DNA of 64,000 nucleotides from Betaproteobacteria bacterium. GTDB taxonomy: Bacteria > Pseudomonadota > Gammaproteobacteria > Burkholderiales > SG8-41. Shown piece by piece: positions 1 through 7,871 of the stretch (the first letter of the stretch is position 1; each line of letters starts with the position of its first letter). The position numbers were made by a program, and so were the translations under genes. The notes under the pieces are model-generated. The model was not told the DNA's origin. It saw nothing but the letters and a program-made list of their open reading frames with translations, and did not search any database. Location of the stretch: positions 1 through 64,000 of the forward strand of contig OMIN01000012.1 in NCBI GenBank assembly GCA_900299145.1, written 5' to 3'.

Positions 1-50
1 TGCCTGAGCTTTGCGACCGCCTGCTCCGGGCCATGCTTCTTGTTCGCCAT
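1..50 (-). CDS. IS3-family transposase OrfA, first 16 codons (runs off the window)
   Basis: Read on the minus strand, an ATG at 50 opens a frame giving MANKKHGPEQAVAKLR, which resembles the N-terminus of OrfA proteins of IS3-family elements (basic residues, then a PEQ-(I/V)-(V/A)-KLR helix). An AAGGAG ribosome binding site lies at 58-63, seven bases upstream. The rest of the gene, OrfB and the far inverted repeat lie beyond the window. The left end of the IS should fall near 70-95, where the integrase-like sequence to the right begins. The match is short, so the IS subgroup cannot be named. Confidence 0.55.
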   Translation of the reverse strand, partial: MANKKHGPEQAVAKLR

Positions 51-577
51 TCGTAGACTCCTTCTTCCAAGTTGAAAAATACAACATTCAACCTGGCACA
101 GAAAAAGCCAGTCAGGTCACCGGGGCACGATTCCGAGAAATTGCGACCCTGAAATGGTCGCAAATTGATTTCGAAAACCAAGCAATCGCCCTGTGGCGAT
201 CAAAGGTCAAGAACGAATCGATCCTCTACATGACTTTAAGGGTTAAGATCACACTCGAAGCACGGCAGAAAGCAAGAACGTCCGAATACGTCTTCACCAA
301 TAGATCCGGTGATCACAAAGGATACACCGGCACCACCCTCGCACGGGCATTCAGAAGGGCTGGATTACCGGACTGCTCCCCACATACCCTTCGCCATACG
401 CATGCAACCCGGCTCATCCAGAATGGCATGACGATCTATGAGGTCAAGGAAATCCTTGGGCATTCAGACATCCGGACAACAATGCGGTATGCCCATCTTG
501 AGAAAAAGGCGGTATTTCGAAAGGCTAAAGACCTGATAGAAAAACTAAGCGGCAATGCAGCCTCAGAAACCCCCTAA
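11..577 (+). pseudogene. Tyrosine recombinase (integrase), catalytic domain only, 5' end replaced by an IS
   Basis: The frame encodes the C-terminal catalytic domain of a phage-type integrase: Arg40 in TGARFREI, a lysine around 65-67, HTLRHTHATRL with His125 and Arg128, His151 in LGHSDI and the nucleophile Tyr160 in MRYAHL. All catalytic residues are present, but the roughly 150-200 residues that normally precede them (arm-binding and core-binding domains) are missing. An in-frame stop at 5-7 and the OrfA start on the opposite strand show that the first 25-30 codons come from the IS and its leader. It is therefore probably a remnant cut by insertion. It may once have driven integration of the element into the nearby tRNA-Gly gene. 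A separate function for the catalytic fragment cannot be excluded. Confidence 0.75.
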
Positions 578-930
578 ATCCTCGTTTAAACCGCCATTGC
601 GGAATTGGGAAAATCGCCCCCTTGCTCACCCCCCATCAGGTATTTTCCAAATCCGTAAAACACTGTTTTTGGACCTGCCCTCAGTAAATCTTTAGCGTCT
701 CCACCCATATAAACCCAAGACGAATTTGAATAATCCCGGGGTGGATGACCCATCCTTAGCCTGGGATTTCCAGACAACGCAATTCCTGTTTTACGTGTTT
801 TCTCGACCCGATAAATAATGGCGACACTGGTGGTTTGCAGCGGGACAGGAGTCCGAAGCACTTCCCCTACCCATGCAAGCCATCTCTGTCACCACACTCA
901 CGGACTCGAGTGAAAATTTAGGGGAACTGA
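578..930. other. 353-bp gap before the replication gene; no confident gene
   Basis: The interval between the integrase remnant and the primase-helicase holds one minus-strand frame (586-861, 91 codons) with no recognisable domain and no convincing ribosome binding site, so it is not called. A promoter for the gene at 931 should lie here. No clear iterons, DnaA boxes or terminator were recognised by eye. Confidence 0.4.
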
Positions 931-3900
931 ATGGACACCAAAAATACGGAAGTTGTTGTTGCAATCCACCAGCACATCATCAACAAGCACCAAGGCGGCG
1001 ACACCCGTCTCTTTGCTGAGGGTTGGCTTAATGTAGAGTTGCTGATTGATGATTTTGCAAAATGCATTAACGAAGGATGGGCATATTGCGCCCAGATGTC
1101 CGGGACACGCAAGACACAGAATTTCCTCCGCTGCAATATATCATCGGTCGACATTGATAGTGGAATGACAATGGAAGAAGCGTTATCGCACCCCTTTTGT
1201 CAGTCTCACCTCTCACTGGTTTATCGGACATTTTCTAATACCCTTGAGAATCCCCGGTTTCGCTTGGTGTTTGTATTGCCAAGGCTAATTGAATCGGCTG
1301 TGGAGCAAGTCGCTGTCAACAATGCCTTGAATATCAAGTTTCACGGTGACCCCAGCACCAGAGATGCTGCAAGGATATTTTTCGGGAATGCTGACTCCGA
1401 ACCAATGGTATTTCCACGGATGATCACTGAGGAAGTGCTTGATCAATTGCTTGAAATCGGCAAGCCGAGAATCAGCGATTCGCACAACGACTCCGGCACA
1501 GCAAGTCGGCAGTCAGCAATATACCTAGACCCCGATCTTGTCATCGAGACCGAGAAGCGGGGAAAGATATTACTTAAAGACATCAAATCAAAACTCTCAG
1601 TCAAATGCCCGTTCCACATTGACCAACGTGCCAGTGCATTTGTTTCGACGACGAATTCTGGAGGTAAGTTCCTGCACTGTGTTGTCTGCCGGACAACGCA
1701 TTGGATGAAAGGGTCAAAAGCCCCTCACCTTCCCGATTTTGTTGACATGCTACGGGAAAGTAATAAAGAGATTGCTGAAGGCAGCTGGAACCACACATTT
1801 GCACGTTTGGAATTTAAGCCTCTTGTGGCATTTGACTCGAGAGACAGAATTGAATTTTTGAACAAAAAGTTTTTCCAGCTCGACGCATTGCCCAGTGGCA
1901 TTACACTGATTCGCAGCCCCAAGGGAACTGGAAAGACAACGACACTCCTGCAAATATTGGATCCTCTTGTTCGAAGTAACTATGCAAAGATCACTCTTGA
2001 GCAGTTTGAAAATCAAGATGCTGATGAGCCGCCCCGTAGCCTTGAGACTGACTACAAGGTGCTGTTGATTGGTCACAGGCAAGCACTGATACGGGATTTG
2101 TGCAAAAGGTTGAATCTCTTTTGCTATCTCGATGATTGTGATGATTGGTCATCCTCAGATCGGCATAGAAAGAGGCGCTATGGCGTTTGCCTTGATAGTT
2201 TGAAGAAGGTTGCATATTGCCAATACGACTTGATCATTATCGACGAGAGTGAGCAAGTTTTCTCCCACTTCATGTCGAAGACCATGAGGGACCCCGAAAA
2301 AATATTCAACTTTCTAGGGGATATTATTCGGACTACGCCTGCGGTTGTTGCTCTCGATGCGGATCTTGGTTGGACAACCTTCCTTACGCTTGGGAGGATG
2401 AAAAGGTTAGAGTCGATTACAAAGTCGAATTTTTCACAACTGCATTTTTATATTAATGAGTATAAGCACCCGGCAAGAAAAGTTGAAATTTTTGATTCCA
2501 AGGCGCACCTGATTGCAATGATGATTGTCGACTTGTATCTTGGAAAGAAAATCTTTGTTGCATCGAATTCAAAGACTTTGACTGAGAACCTCGCTGAAAC
2601 AATACAGCGGGAGTTTGCTGGGCAGGATCCCAAGAATGTTATTGCAATTACATCGGATAACTCAAATACAAAAGAAATTCAGGATTTTATTCTCAACATT
2701 AAGACCCAAGCCAAGAAGTTTGATGCGATTCTGTCATCGCCCTCCCTGAACACCGGATTGGACATCACGTTCCCTAATAATGAAGAGCATTTTGATACTG
2801 TCTACGGTTTTTTTGAGGTGCTAATCAACACGCACACGGACATTGACCAACACCTTTCCCGTGTGAGGCATCCAAAGAATGTTCGTGTTTGGGTGTCTAG
2901 CAGGAAATTTAACATGTCGACCAGTGTCACCACGATCAAAACCGATTTGCTACTTGACCACATCGTTGCAAACACGGCTATTGGCAGAACACCGATACCC
3001 GCTGCAGACCTATCGGAAATTGGGGATCCCTTCCTCAATATGGCTTCTGTGGTTGTCTCTCAGCAAAGACACTCAAAGAATAATCTGCGTGACAATTTTA
3101 TTGCCTACAAGATTCAAGCAGGATTTGAGGTGATTCATGTCAAAAGGGATGATCTTATTGCAGATGAAGGAAAGTTTTTTTACAGGGAAGGCAAAAGGGC
3201 TGCCAGGGAATCATTCGCCCTGTCGCTGATAGACAGTCGACCGATAGGCAAGCAACGTGCCGATGAAATTGAAGAATCAATCAGCGCTAATGAAGAGGTT
3301 TCGCTTGCTGATAAAAGATCGTTGTCGAGGTCCCGGATTGAAGCATTCTATAGAGCGAAGATCACTGAGAACTTGATTGCTGTAGACCGTAATGGACTTT
3401 ATCGCAGCGCCGTCAAAAGCTTTGAGTCGTTATTTGACCCTGAGAATATTAAGTTGGGCAAAGATATATCCAATTATCTTTGGAAGGCTGCTACCGAGAT
3501 TGATCAACGGATGTCACGCCTAAGCTTGGTAATGAAACTTGAATTGGGATTAAACGAAAACATGAAGGCAATCCTTATCAGAGAATTACTCAAGAGGACT
3601 CCGGTTTTTGATGGCAAGCAGTTTTTAACGACAGTGCACTATACGGCTGATGATCTTTCTGAACTGGCTAGAACAGCGAAGAAGCACAAACGTCTGATAG
3701 AAGGTCAGGTTGGAATCACCGTTAGAGGTGATGTAATGAAGAAGCCGACGCAATTTCTTGGTGATCTTCTTGGCACAATTGGATTGCGCCATGAAGTTGT
3801 AAAAATGTCAAAGAAGGACGACACCAAGATTTACGTCTACTCTCTGAAAGATGAGTCACTACAGCAGGTCACTGAAATCACCAGACGGAGAAGAGAAATT

Positions 3901-4092
3901 GCCGATGGCTGGAAATTTGTTGATGACCTCAATGGAATAAGTCCCCAGGATGAACCCTATGATAAGGGTGTAATTTCACATTATGGAATTCCTTGGGATA
4001 AATATTTCAAGTGTGTTTATGCAGATATGGTCGCCAACGAAAAGTTGAGGAAATTTAAGGCAATACCCCCTGAGGATCAACTTCCCATTTAA
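931..4092 (+). CDS. Primase-helicase replication protein of the integrated element
   Basis: A 1053-residue protein that looks like a self-contained replication initiator. Residues about 65-160 resemble an archaeo-eukaryotic-type primase core: the acidic pair is in SSVDIDSG (Asp74, Asp76), followed by FSNTLENPRFRLVFVLPR and ARIFFGN. A zinc-binding module follows (Cys226, His229, Cys250, Cys253). From about 320 a helicase core is visible: Walker A SPKGTGKTT at 329-337, DES at 438-440 as motif II and QHLSRVRHP at 640-648 as motif VI, the order found in origin-binding SF2-type helicases. The last 350 residues are unrecognised. Primase plus helicase in one chain is known from plasmid replication proteins such as CyRepA1, but membership is not proven. 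The start follows TTAGGGGA at a good distance. Base composition is much lower in G+C than in the chromosome. Confidence 0.8.
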   Translation: MDTKNTEVVVAIHQHIINKHQGGDTRLFAEGWLNVELLIDDFAKCINEGWAYCAQMSGTRKTQNFLRCNISSVDIDSGMTMEEALSHPFCQSHLSLVYRTFSNTLENPRFRLVFVLPRLIESAVEQVAVNNALNIKFHGDPSTRDAARIFFGNADSEPMVFPRMITEEVLDQLLEIGKPRISDSHNDSGTASRQSAIYLDPDLVIETEKRGKILLKDIKSKLSVKCPFHIDQRASAFVSTTNSGGKFLHCVVCRTTHWMKGSKAPHLPDFVDMLRESNKEIAEGSWNHTFARLEFKPLVAFDSRDRIEFLNKKFFQLDALPSGITLIRSPKGTGKTTTLLQILDPLVRSNYAKITLEQFENQDADEPPRSLETDYKVLLIGHRQALIRDLCKRLNLFCYLDDCDDWSSSDRHRKRRYGVCLDSLKKVAYCQYDLIIIDESEQVFSHFMSKTMRDPEKIFNFLGDIIRTTPAVVALDADLGWTTFLTLGRMKRLESITKSNFSQLHFYINEYKHPARKVEIFDSKAHLIAMMIVDLYLGKKIFVASNSKTLTENLAETIQREFAGQDPKNVIAITSDNSNTKEIQDFILNIKTQAKKFDAILSSPSLNTGLDITFPNNEEHFDTVYGFFEVLINTHTDIDQHLSRVRHPKNVRVWVSSRKFNMSTSVTTIKTDLLLDHIVANTAIGRTPIPAADLSEIGDPFLNMASVVVSQQRHSKNNLRDNFIAYKIQAGFEVIHVKRDDLIADEGKFFYREGKRAARESFALSLIDSRPIGKQRADEIEESISANEEVSLADKRSLSRSRIEAFYRAKITENLIAVDRNGLYRSAVKSFESLFDPENIKLGKDISNYLWKAATEIDQRMSRLSLVMKLELGLNENMKAILIRELLKRTPVFDGKQFLTTVHYTADDLSELARTAKKHKRLIEGQVGITVRGDVMKKPTQFLGDLLGTIGLRHEVVKMSKKDDTKIYVYSLKDESLQQVTEITRRRREIADGWKFVDDLNGISPQDEPYDKGVISHYGIPWDKYFKCVYADMVANEKLRKFKAIPPEDQLPI

Positions 4093-4106
4093 TCCGGCAT
4101 GAACCT

Positions 4107-4163
4107 GGGGATAACCCTTTTGATCTTTTATAGAATCTATAAAAAACCCTTACTGTTATCCCC
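4107..4163. repeat. Nested inverted repeat just after the replication gene
   Basis: GGGGATAAC at 4107-4115 is matched by GTTATCCCC at 4155-4163, and inside it TTTTATAG (4126-4133) is matched by CTATAAAA (4137-4144) across a three-base loop. ATAACCC recurs at 4191-4197. The position 14 bp behind the primase-helicase stop suits a terminator or a replication-associated structure. The inner stem is A/T only and lacks a following T run, so a simple rho-independent terminator is not a good fit. Confidence 0.6.
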
Positions 4164-4279
4164 TCCTCCGAATTTTAGTCCATATTGTAAATAACCCCAG
4201 TCTTAATAAAAAAATCCCGTTGAATGACAAAGGGAATCCATCAATTAGGGAATGCAGGAGTGTCCGTCACACTTTATAG

Positions 4280-4456
4280 TTACTTAGCGGTGTGTTCGAT
4301 GGAAAGCAGTGTGCCTGCATGAATTTCGTTTGGTGCCTTGGCATTTGTGGTCCCAGAATCGATCACGGAAATCACCGGCTCACTATCTGCTTTCTTTTGT
4401 TTCATTCTTTGGGCACAAAACATCTTGAACGTGAGAAGTTTTCTTTTTGGCTTCAT
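4280..4456 (-). CDS. 58-residue basic protein of the integrated element, unknown function
   Basis: The ATG at 4456 has a perfect AGGAGG (4465-4470 on the plus strand as CCTCCT) with eight bases of spacing, which decides this start over the longer frame beginning at 4543. The product begins MKPKRKLLTFKMFCAQRMKQKK, so its first 22 residues are strongly basic, and the remainder is acidic to neutral. No domain is recognised. It runs against the replication gene and lies in the same low-G+C DNA. Size and position would fit an excisionase, copy-control or DNA-binding accessory protein, but nothing in the sequence proves that. Confidence 0.6.
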   Translation of the reverse strand: MKPKRKLLTFKMFCAQRMKQKKADSEPVISVIDSGTTNAKAPNEIHAGTLLSIEHTAK

Positions 4457-4877
4457 ATAGGCTTCCTCCTGTTGAATGTGTAGAAGGTATTTATCAGACC
4501 AGCAAATACCAACAACACTTCGAAGCCAATATTCAAATAGCATTTTTTTATTATCAGTTCACAATCCCCACTGCCTCTCGAAGCCGGGTCTTATCAAGCT
4601 GATGATAGGGGCTTGGTACACCGGTGATTTAACAGGGAATTCTCTGAATCCACACTTGAAGTGGTAGAGAACTGTGGCGACTTAGGATCCAATCACGATC
4701 TGTCAGCCAATGACATGCCTAATGACAAACACATATTTTCGATGATCGAGGTGGGATGTGATTGGTAACACCCATTCCAGCTACCGCTATTGCAGCCTTG
4801 ATTTGGCGAACAACGACTGGAATCACGGCGGAAGCAAACGGTAGGACCGATGGGGACGCTAGCCTCGACTCACAGTG
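4457..4877. other. 421-bp gap at the right end of the element; no gene seen
   Basis: Between the small basic gene and the broken tRNA no reading frame has a ribosome binding site or recognisable product. Apart from the last base pairs next to the tRNA, no repeat or second tRNA piece was found on either strand. The promoter of the small gene must lie here. Such an interval next to an att junction could contain recombinase arm sites, but none is evident by eye. Confidence 0.4.
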
Positions 4878-4914
4878 TTGGGAAGCTGCCGTTCTACCAT
4901 TGAACTACACCCGC
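4878..4914 (-). tRNA. tRNA-Gly(CCC), 5' half only, cut in the anticodon loop
   Basis: Read on the minus strand from 4914 the sequence starts GCGGGTGTAGTTCAATGGTA and continues to GCAGCTTCCCAA. This reproduces acceptor strand, D arm and anticodon arm of a bacterial tRNA-Gly with anticodon CCC, the glyU type of enterobacteria. After the anticodon loop the expected GCTGC stem, T arm and CACCCGC acceptor strand are absent and the sequence changes to that of the integrated element. It cannot fold into a tRNA as it stands. It is best read as an attachment-site remnant; an intact copy would be expected at the other end of the element, outside the window. Confidence 0.8.
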
Positions 4915-4987
4915 GCGGCCTGATCAGGTTTGTGATTTTACCACTGCGGCTCGCCGGCATCGCGGCCAACGCGTGTACCGCACGGCG

Positions 4988-6538
4988 TCAGGATTCAACC
5001 TTGTCGACGGTAAAACGCACGCGCGCACAGGCGTCGGTTTTTTCCACCACGTTCAGCAATTGCAATGCCAGCACGCGATCGCCAAAGCTCATGTGCACGC
5101 TGGTCTCATCGTCGTAGCGCAAGGGGTCGGCCACCAGCAGTTCAATTTCCGCCTGCTCGGCCGGGTTCGCCGTAAGCAGCACCGCCTTGTCCATCGGCAT
5201 GCGCTGGGTGATACGCAGCGGCTCCTCGGCGTAATCTTCGCGCATCACGCGCACCGCCTGCGCGCTGCGGCTTAACACCTGTACACCGATTTGCTGCTGT
5301 CCGCCGTCAAGCCGTTCCACCCGCCGCACCATGCCCACCGCCCAATCACCGGTGGCCTGATTTTCAATGCCAGCGACGTTGCCCACACTCACCCAATCCG
5401 CATTCACCGCGGGAATCACCGCGCCGAAGCCGCCCTCGCTCACGTCGTTGGCGAGCCAGCTTTCGGCGTTGGATTTTTCGGTAAAATCGAACGGGTCTTC
5501 CTCGACATGCTCCAGCACGGCGACGATGTGATCGAAGCCCGGCACTACGGTTAGGCGCGCATTGGTTTTTTGCCGCTCGTGCGCACGCTCCGCCGGCTTA
5601 CCCGACCAGTCGCGGTGTATCTGCGACAGCACCGGCGTCAAAAACTCCAGATCGATGGGATAGGTAAACCCCAATTCCGGCGGCGTCTTGCCCGTATCCT
5701 CGATGTACGCAAGCGCCGTGCACAGCGCATCTACCGCGGCACCCGCGCCAATGTAAATACGCTCGGCGTTTGCCTCCGGCGCGCGCGACAGCAACGCCGG
5801 CACGCGCGGATTCTTCAGATCGAACGCGTGCGTGCAGCCCGCGCCGGGCGTGCGCGAAAGCACAAAGTGCGAGGCATGGCGGCTGACGATGAACGTCGCC
5901 AGATCCTGCGCGGGCGGCTGCAGGTTGTCGGTGGAAATCACCGACTGCAACAGCACCTTCAGAAACTCCCGCTTGATGGTGGAAGTTTCCCCGGGGTAAA
6001 TCAGCATTTCCTCGTCGATGTTTTCCGGCTCGATGTAGCTGTACAGATTCGCCAGCCCCATCCAGATCGAGGGTGCAGGCGCAGCATAACGTAGCCGCAG
6101 CCAATGCAACTGGCGGCGCAGCGCACGCATGGCGCGTCCGACAGACACGCGTGCCGGCTTGCGAAAGCCCGCGGCGGCGGCGGGATCCGCCGCGTAGTGC
6201 TGCACGCACAGCACGTAGGCCGTGGCAAGTTCGTTCCAGCAGTTATAGGCGCCATTCCACAAGTCGCTTTCACGCTGCTTGGTCTGGCGCGAGGTTTGCA
6301 GATATTCACGCAACAACGAGCGGGTGTGATCCACCGTCGCCGCATCGAGCAGACAAATGTCGTCGTAGCGCTCTTCAAGGGTCATTGAATCCGCGCAGTT
6401 GATGGCGTCGAGCGCTTCAGTGATCTGCACCGCCGCCGCAACCGGGTCGTCCACCGGCAGGCCCGAGATGACATCGTGCGGTTCACGCAGCAACGCCATG
6501 CCGTCCGCGGTTTTCTGAGTCCCCATCCAGTTCAGCAT
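4988..6538 (-). CDS. Conserved betaproteobacterial protein, possibly PilZ-like at the C-terminus
   Basis: The start at 6538 is preferred to an upstream one at 6580 because GGAG lies nine bases before it; it gives 516 residues beginning MLNWMGTQKTADG. There is no signal peptide or membrane segment. The N-terminal two thirds look helical, with a block ending in RRQLHWLRLRYA. The last 110 residues, around GDWAVGMVRRVER and QIGVQVLSRSAQAVRV, recall PilZ-type beta barrels that bind cyclic di-GMP, but the RxxxR signature is not obvious, so this is only a suggestion. I recognise it as a type of uncharacterised protein found in betaproteobacteria and cannot assign a role. It is followed on the same strand by the broken tRNA-Gly. 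Confidence 0.7.
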   Translation of the reverse strand: MLNWMGTQKTADGMALLREPHDVISGLPVDDPVAAAVQITEALDAINCADSMTLEERYDDICLLDAATVDHTRSLLREYLQTSRQTKQRESDLWNGAYNCWNELATAYVLCVQHYAADPAAAAGFRKPARVSVGRAMRALRRQLHWLRLRYAAPAPSIWMGLANLYSYIEPENIDEEMLIYPGETSTIKREFLKVLLQSVISTDNLQPPAQDLATFIVSRHASHFVLSRTPGAGCTHAFDLKNPRVPALLSRAPEANAERIYIGAGAAVDALCTALAYIEDTGKTPPELGFTYPIDLEFLTPVLSQIHRDWSGKPAERAHERQKTNARLTVVPGFDHIVAVLEHVEEDPFDFTEKSNAESWLANDVSEGGFGAVIPAVNADWVSVGNVAGIENQATGDWAVGMVRRVERLDGGQQQIGVQVLSRSAQAVRVMREDYAEEPLRITQRMPMDKAVLLTANPAEQAEIELLVADPLRYDDETSVHMSFGDRVLALQLLNVVEKTDACARVRFTVDKVES

Positions 6539-6764
6539 ACTTGCTCCGAACACTCGATTGCCCGTGGGAAATTCTAACAAGAAATCAGATATTTACCTAC
6601 CCGAATCGGGGTGGCCCGGTTGTTTTGCCAGCGACGGCGCTGTTCAGACCCGCTAAAATGCAGGTTGCAAGCGGCATCGTCTGGTGTTTTCATGGCATTT
6701 GGCGAAGCCCATTACCGCCATCGTAAACACAACCGCAGTGCCGAACCGCTGCACCACCACGTAA

Positions 6765-6968
6765 TTGATTACACTTTCGGTCAATGGCGAAAGCCGCCAG
6801 TTTTCATCGCCGCTCACCTGCGCCGGGCTGATTGCCGCGCTGGGTTTGGCCGGCAAACGCGTGGCGCTTGAACGCAACGGTGAGATCGTGCCGCGCGGGC
6901 GACATGCCGACGAGGCGCTCGCCGATGGCGACAAAGTCGAAATCGTGGTGGCCGTTGGCGGCGGCTGA
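6765..6968 (+). CDS. thiS: Sulfur carrier protein ThiS
   Basis: A 67-residue ubiquitin-like protein ending in AVGGG; the terminal Gly-Gly is adenylated and converted to a thiocarboxylate that supplies sulfur for the thiazole ring of thiamine. The VNGES segment and the DGDKVEIVVAVGGG tail are typical. The start is a TTG that follows an in-frame TAA directly, so no upstream extension is possible, and no strong ribosome binding site is seen. The gene is followed after 30 bp by thiG, its partner. No TPP riboswitch (CTGAGA and ACCTGATCTGG-like blocks) was found in the 226 bp upstream. A second frame, starting at 6692 and overlapping the start of thiS, is Arg/His-rich and not called. Confidence 0.9.
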   Translation: MITLSVNGESRQFSSPLTCAGLIAALGLAGKRVALERNGEIVPRGRHADEALADGDKVEIVVAVGGG

Positions 6969-6998
6969 TCCCCTCATCAAGGTTTCCAAGGACACAAC

Positions 6999-7802
6999 AT
7001 GACCGCGCATGAACATCTCGATCCACTGGTAATCGGCGGCAAAACTTACACCTCGCGCCTCCTGGTGGGCACCGGCAAGTACAAGGATTTCGCCGAGACC
7101 CGCGCGGCAGTCGATGCCAGCGGCGCGCAAATCATCACCGTTGCCATCCGCCGCACCAACATCGGCCAGAACCCCAACGAGCCGAGCCTGCTGGAAGCAT
7201 TGCCGCCGTCGAAATTCACCATGCTGCCCAACACCGCCGGCTGCTACAGCGCCGACGAAGCGGTGCGCACGCTGCGCCTTGCGCGCGAGTTGCTCGACGG
7301 TCATGATCTCGTCAAACTCGAAGTACTCGGCGATCCGAAAACCCTGTACCCCAATGTCGTCGAAACCATCGCCGCTGCGAAAACCCTGGTGAAAGACGGC
7401 TTCAAGGTTATGGTTTACACGTCTGATGACCCGATCATCGCCAAGCAGCTCGAAGACATTGGCTGTGTCGCCGTGATGCCACTGGCCTCGCTGATCGGTT
7501 CCGGCATGGGCATACTGAACCCGTGGAATCTGCAAATCATCATCGAAAACGCGAAAGTGCCGGTGGTGGTCGATGCAGGTGTGGGCACGGCCTCCGACGC
7601 GGCGATTGCCATGGAACTGGGTTGCGACGCCGTGCTGATGAATACGGCGATTGCCGCCGCGCGCGACCCGGTGCTGATGGCGGGCGCCATGAAAAAGGCG
7701 GTCGAAGCCGGCCGGGATGCCTTCCGCGCCGGCCGCATGCCGAAGAAGCTCTATTCCGCGTCACCGAGTTCGCCGACCGGCGGCATGATCGGAAAGCCAT
7801 AA
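6999..7802 (+). CDS. thiG: Thiazole synthase ThiG
   Basis: Cytoplasmic TIM-barrel enzyme that joins 1-deoxy-D-xylulose 5-phosphate, dehydroglycine and the ThiS thiocarboxylate into the thiazole phosphate of thiamine. The 267 residues contain the Schiff-base lysine in [10 protein letters not shown] (Lys106), [15 protein letters not shown] and the phosphate-binding [13 protein letters not shown] and [10 protein letters not shown] segments. Length and start (ATG with AAGG upstream) are normal for the family. It directly follows thiS, and trmB comes next in the same direction, an arrangement common in betaproteobacteria. There is no sign of degeneration. Confidence 0.97.
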   Translation: MTAHEHLDPLVIGGKTYTSRLLVGTGKYKDFAETRAAVDASGAQIITVAIRRTNIGQNPNEPSLLEALPPSKFTMLPNTAGCYSADEAVRTLRLARELLDGHDLVKLEVLGDPKTLYPNVVETIAAAKTLVKDGFKVMVYTSDDPIIAKQLEDIGCVAVMPLASLIGSGMGILNPWNLQIIIENAKVPVVVDAGVGTASDAAIAMELGCDAVLMNTAIAAARDPVLMAGAMKKAVEAGRDAFRAGRMPKKLYSASPSSPTGGMIGKP

Positions 7803-7807
7803 AATAA

Positions 7808-7829
7808 ATAATAAAAACAAATAGTTACG
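7808..7829 (+). repeat. A/T-rich dispersed repeat, copy 1 (between thiG and trmB)
   Basis: Contains ATAAAAACAAATAGTTACG just behind thiG. The A-rich strand matches the direction of both flanking genes. It lies in the reading frame that runs into trmB and may affect where trmB is started. Confidence 0.8.
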
Positions 7830-7871
7830 AAACGATACACTATAGAGACCTCACGCCACATCCGCAGCTAC

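Larger units (their letters stand above)
1..4877. mobile_element. Right-hand part of an integrated element at tRNA-Gly(CCC)
   Basis: This stretch is clearly richer in A+T than everything to its right. It carries a tyrosine recombinase remnant, a large primase-helicase, a small gene and part of an insertion sequence, and it ends exactly where a tRNA-Gly sequence is broken off at 4878. None of the A/T-rich dispersed repeats of the chromosome was seen in it. This combination is typical of an integrative element or integrated plasmid. The left end lies outside the window, so total size, second attachment site and cargo are unknown. The right boundary is read from sequence; calling the whole stretch one element is inference. 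Confidence 0.75.

Noticed and set aside
586-861. 91-codon frame on the minus strand between integrase remnant and primase-helicase
   Set aside because: No domain, no clear ribosome binding site and no conserved-looking segment; it could be chance in this composition.
4457-4914. Group I intron in the anticodon loop of the tRNA-Gly gene
   Set aside because: An intron would explain the break, but no matching 3' half (T arm and CACCCGC) was found anywhere in the 4.9 kb beyond the break, and no intron core was recognised.
5570-6402. Long Arg/His-rich frames on the plus strand opposite the 4988-6538 gene
   Set aside because: They are shadows of the G+C-rich codon usage of the true gene and have no family resemblance.
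6571-6597. Further copy of the A/T-rich repeat (AATCAGATATTTACC)
   Set aside because: Only part of the core matches, so it was not counted; it may be a decayed copy.
6539-6764. TPP riboswitch before thiS
   Set aside because: The conserved thi-box blocks are absent in this interval.
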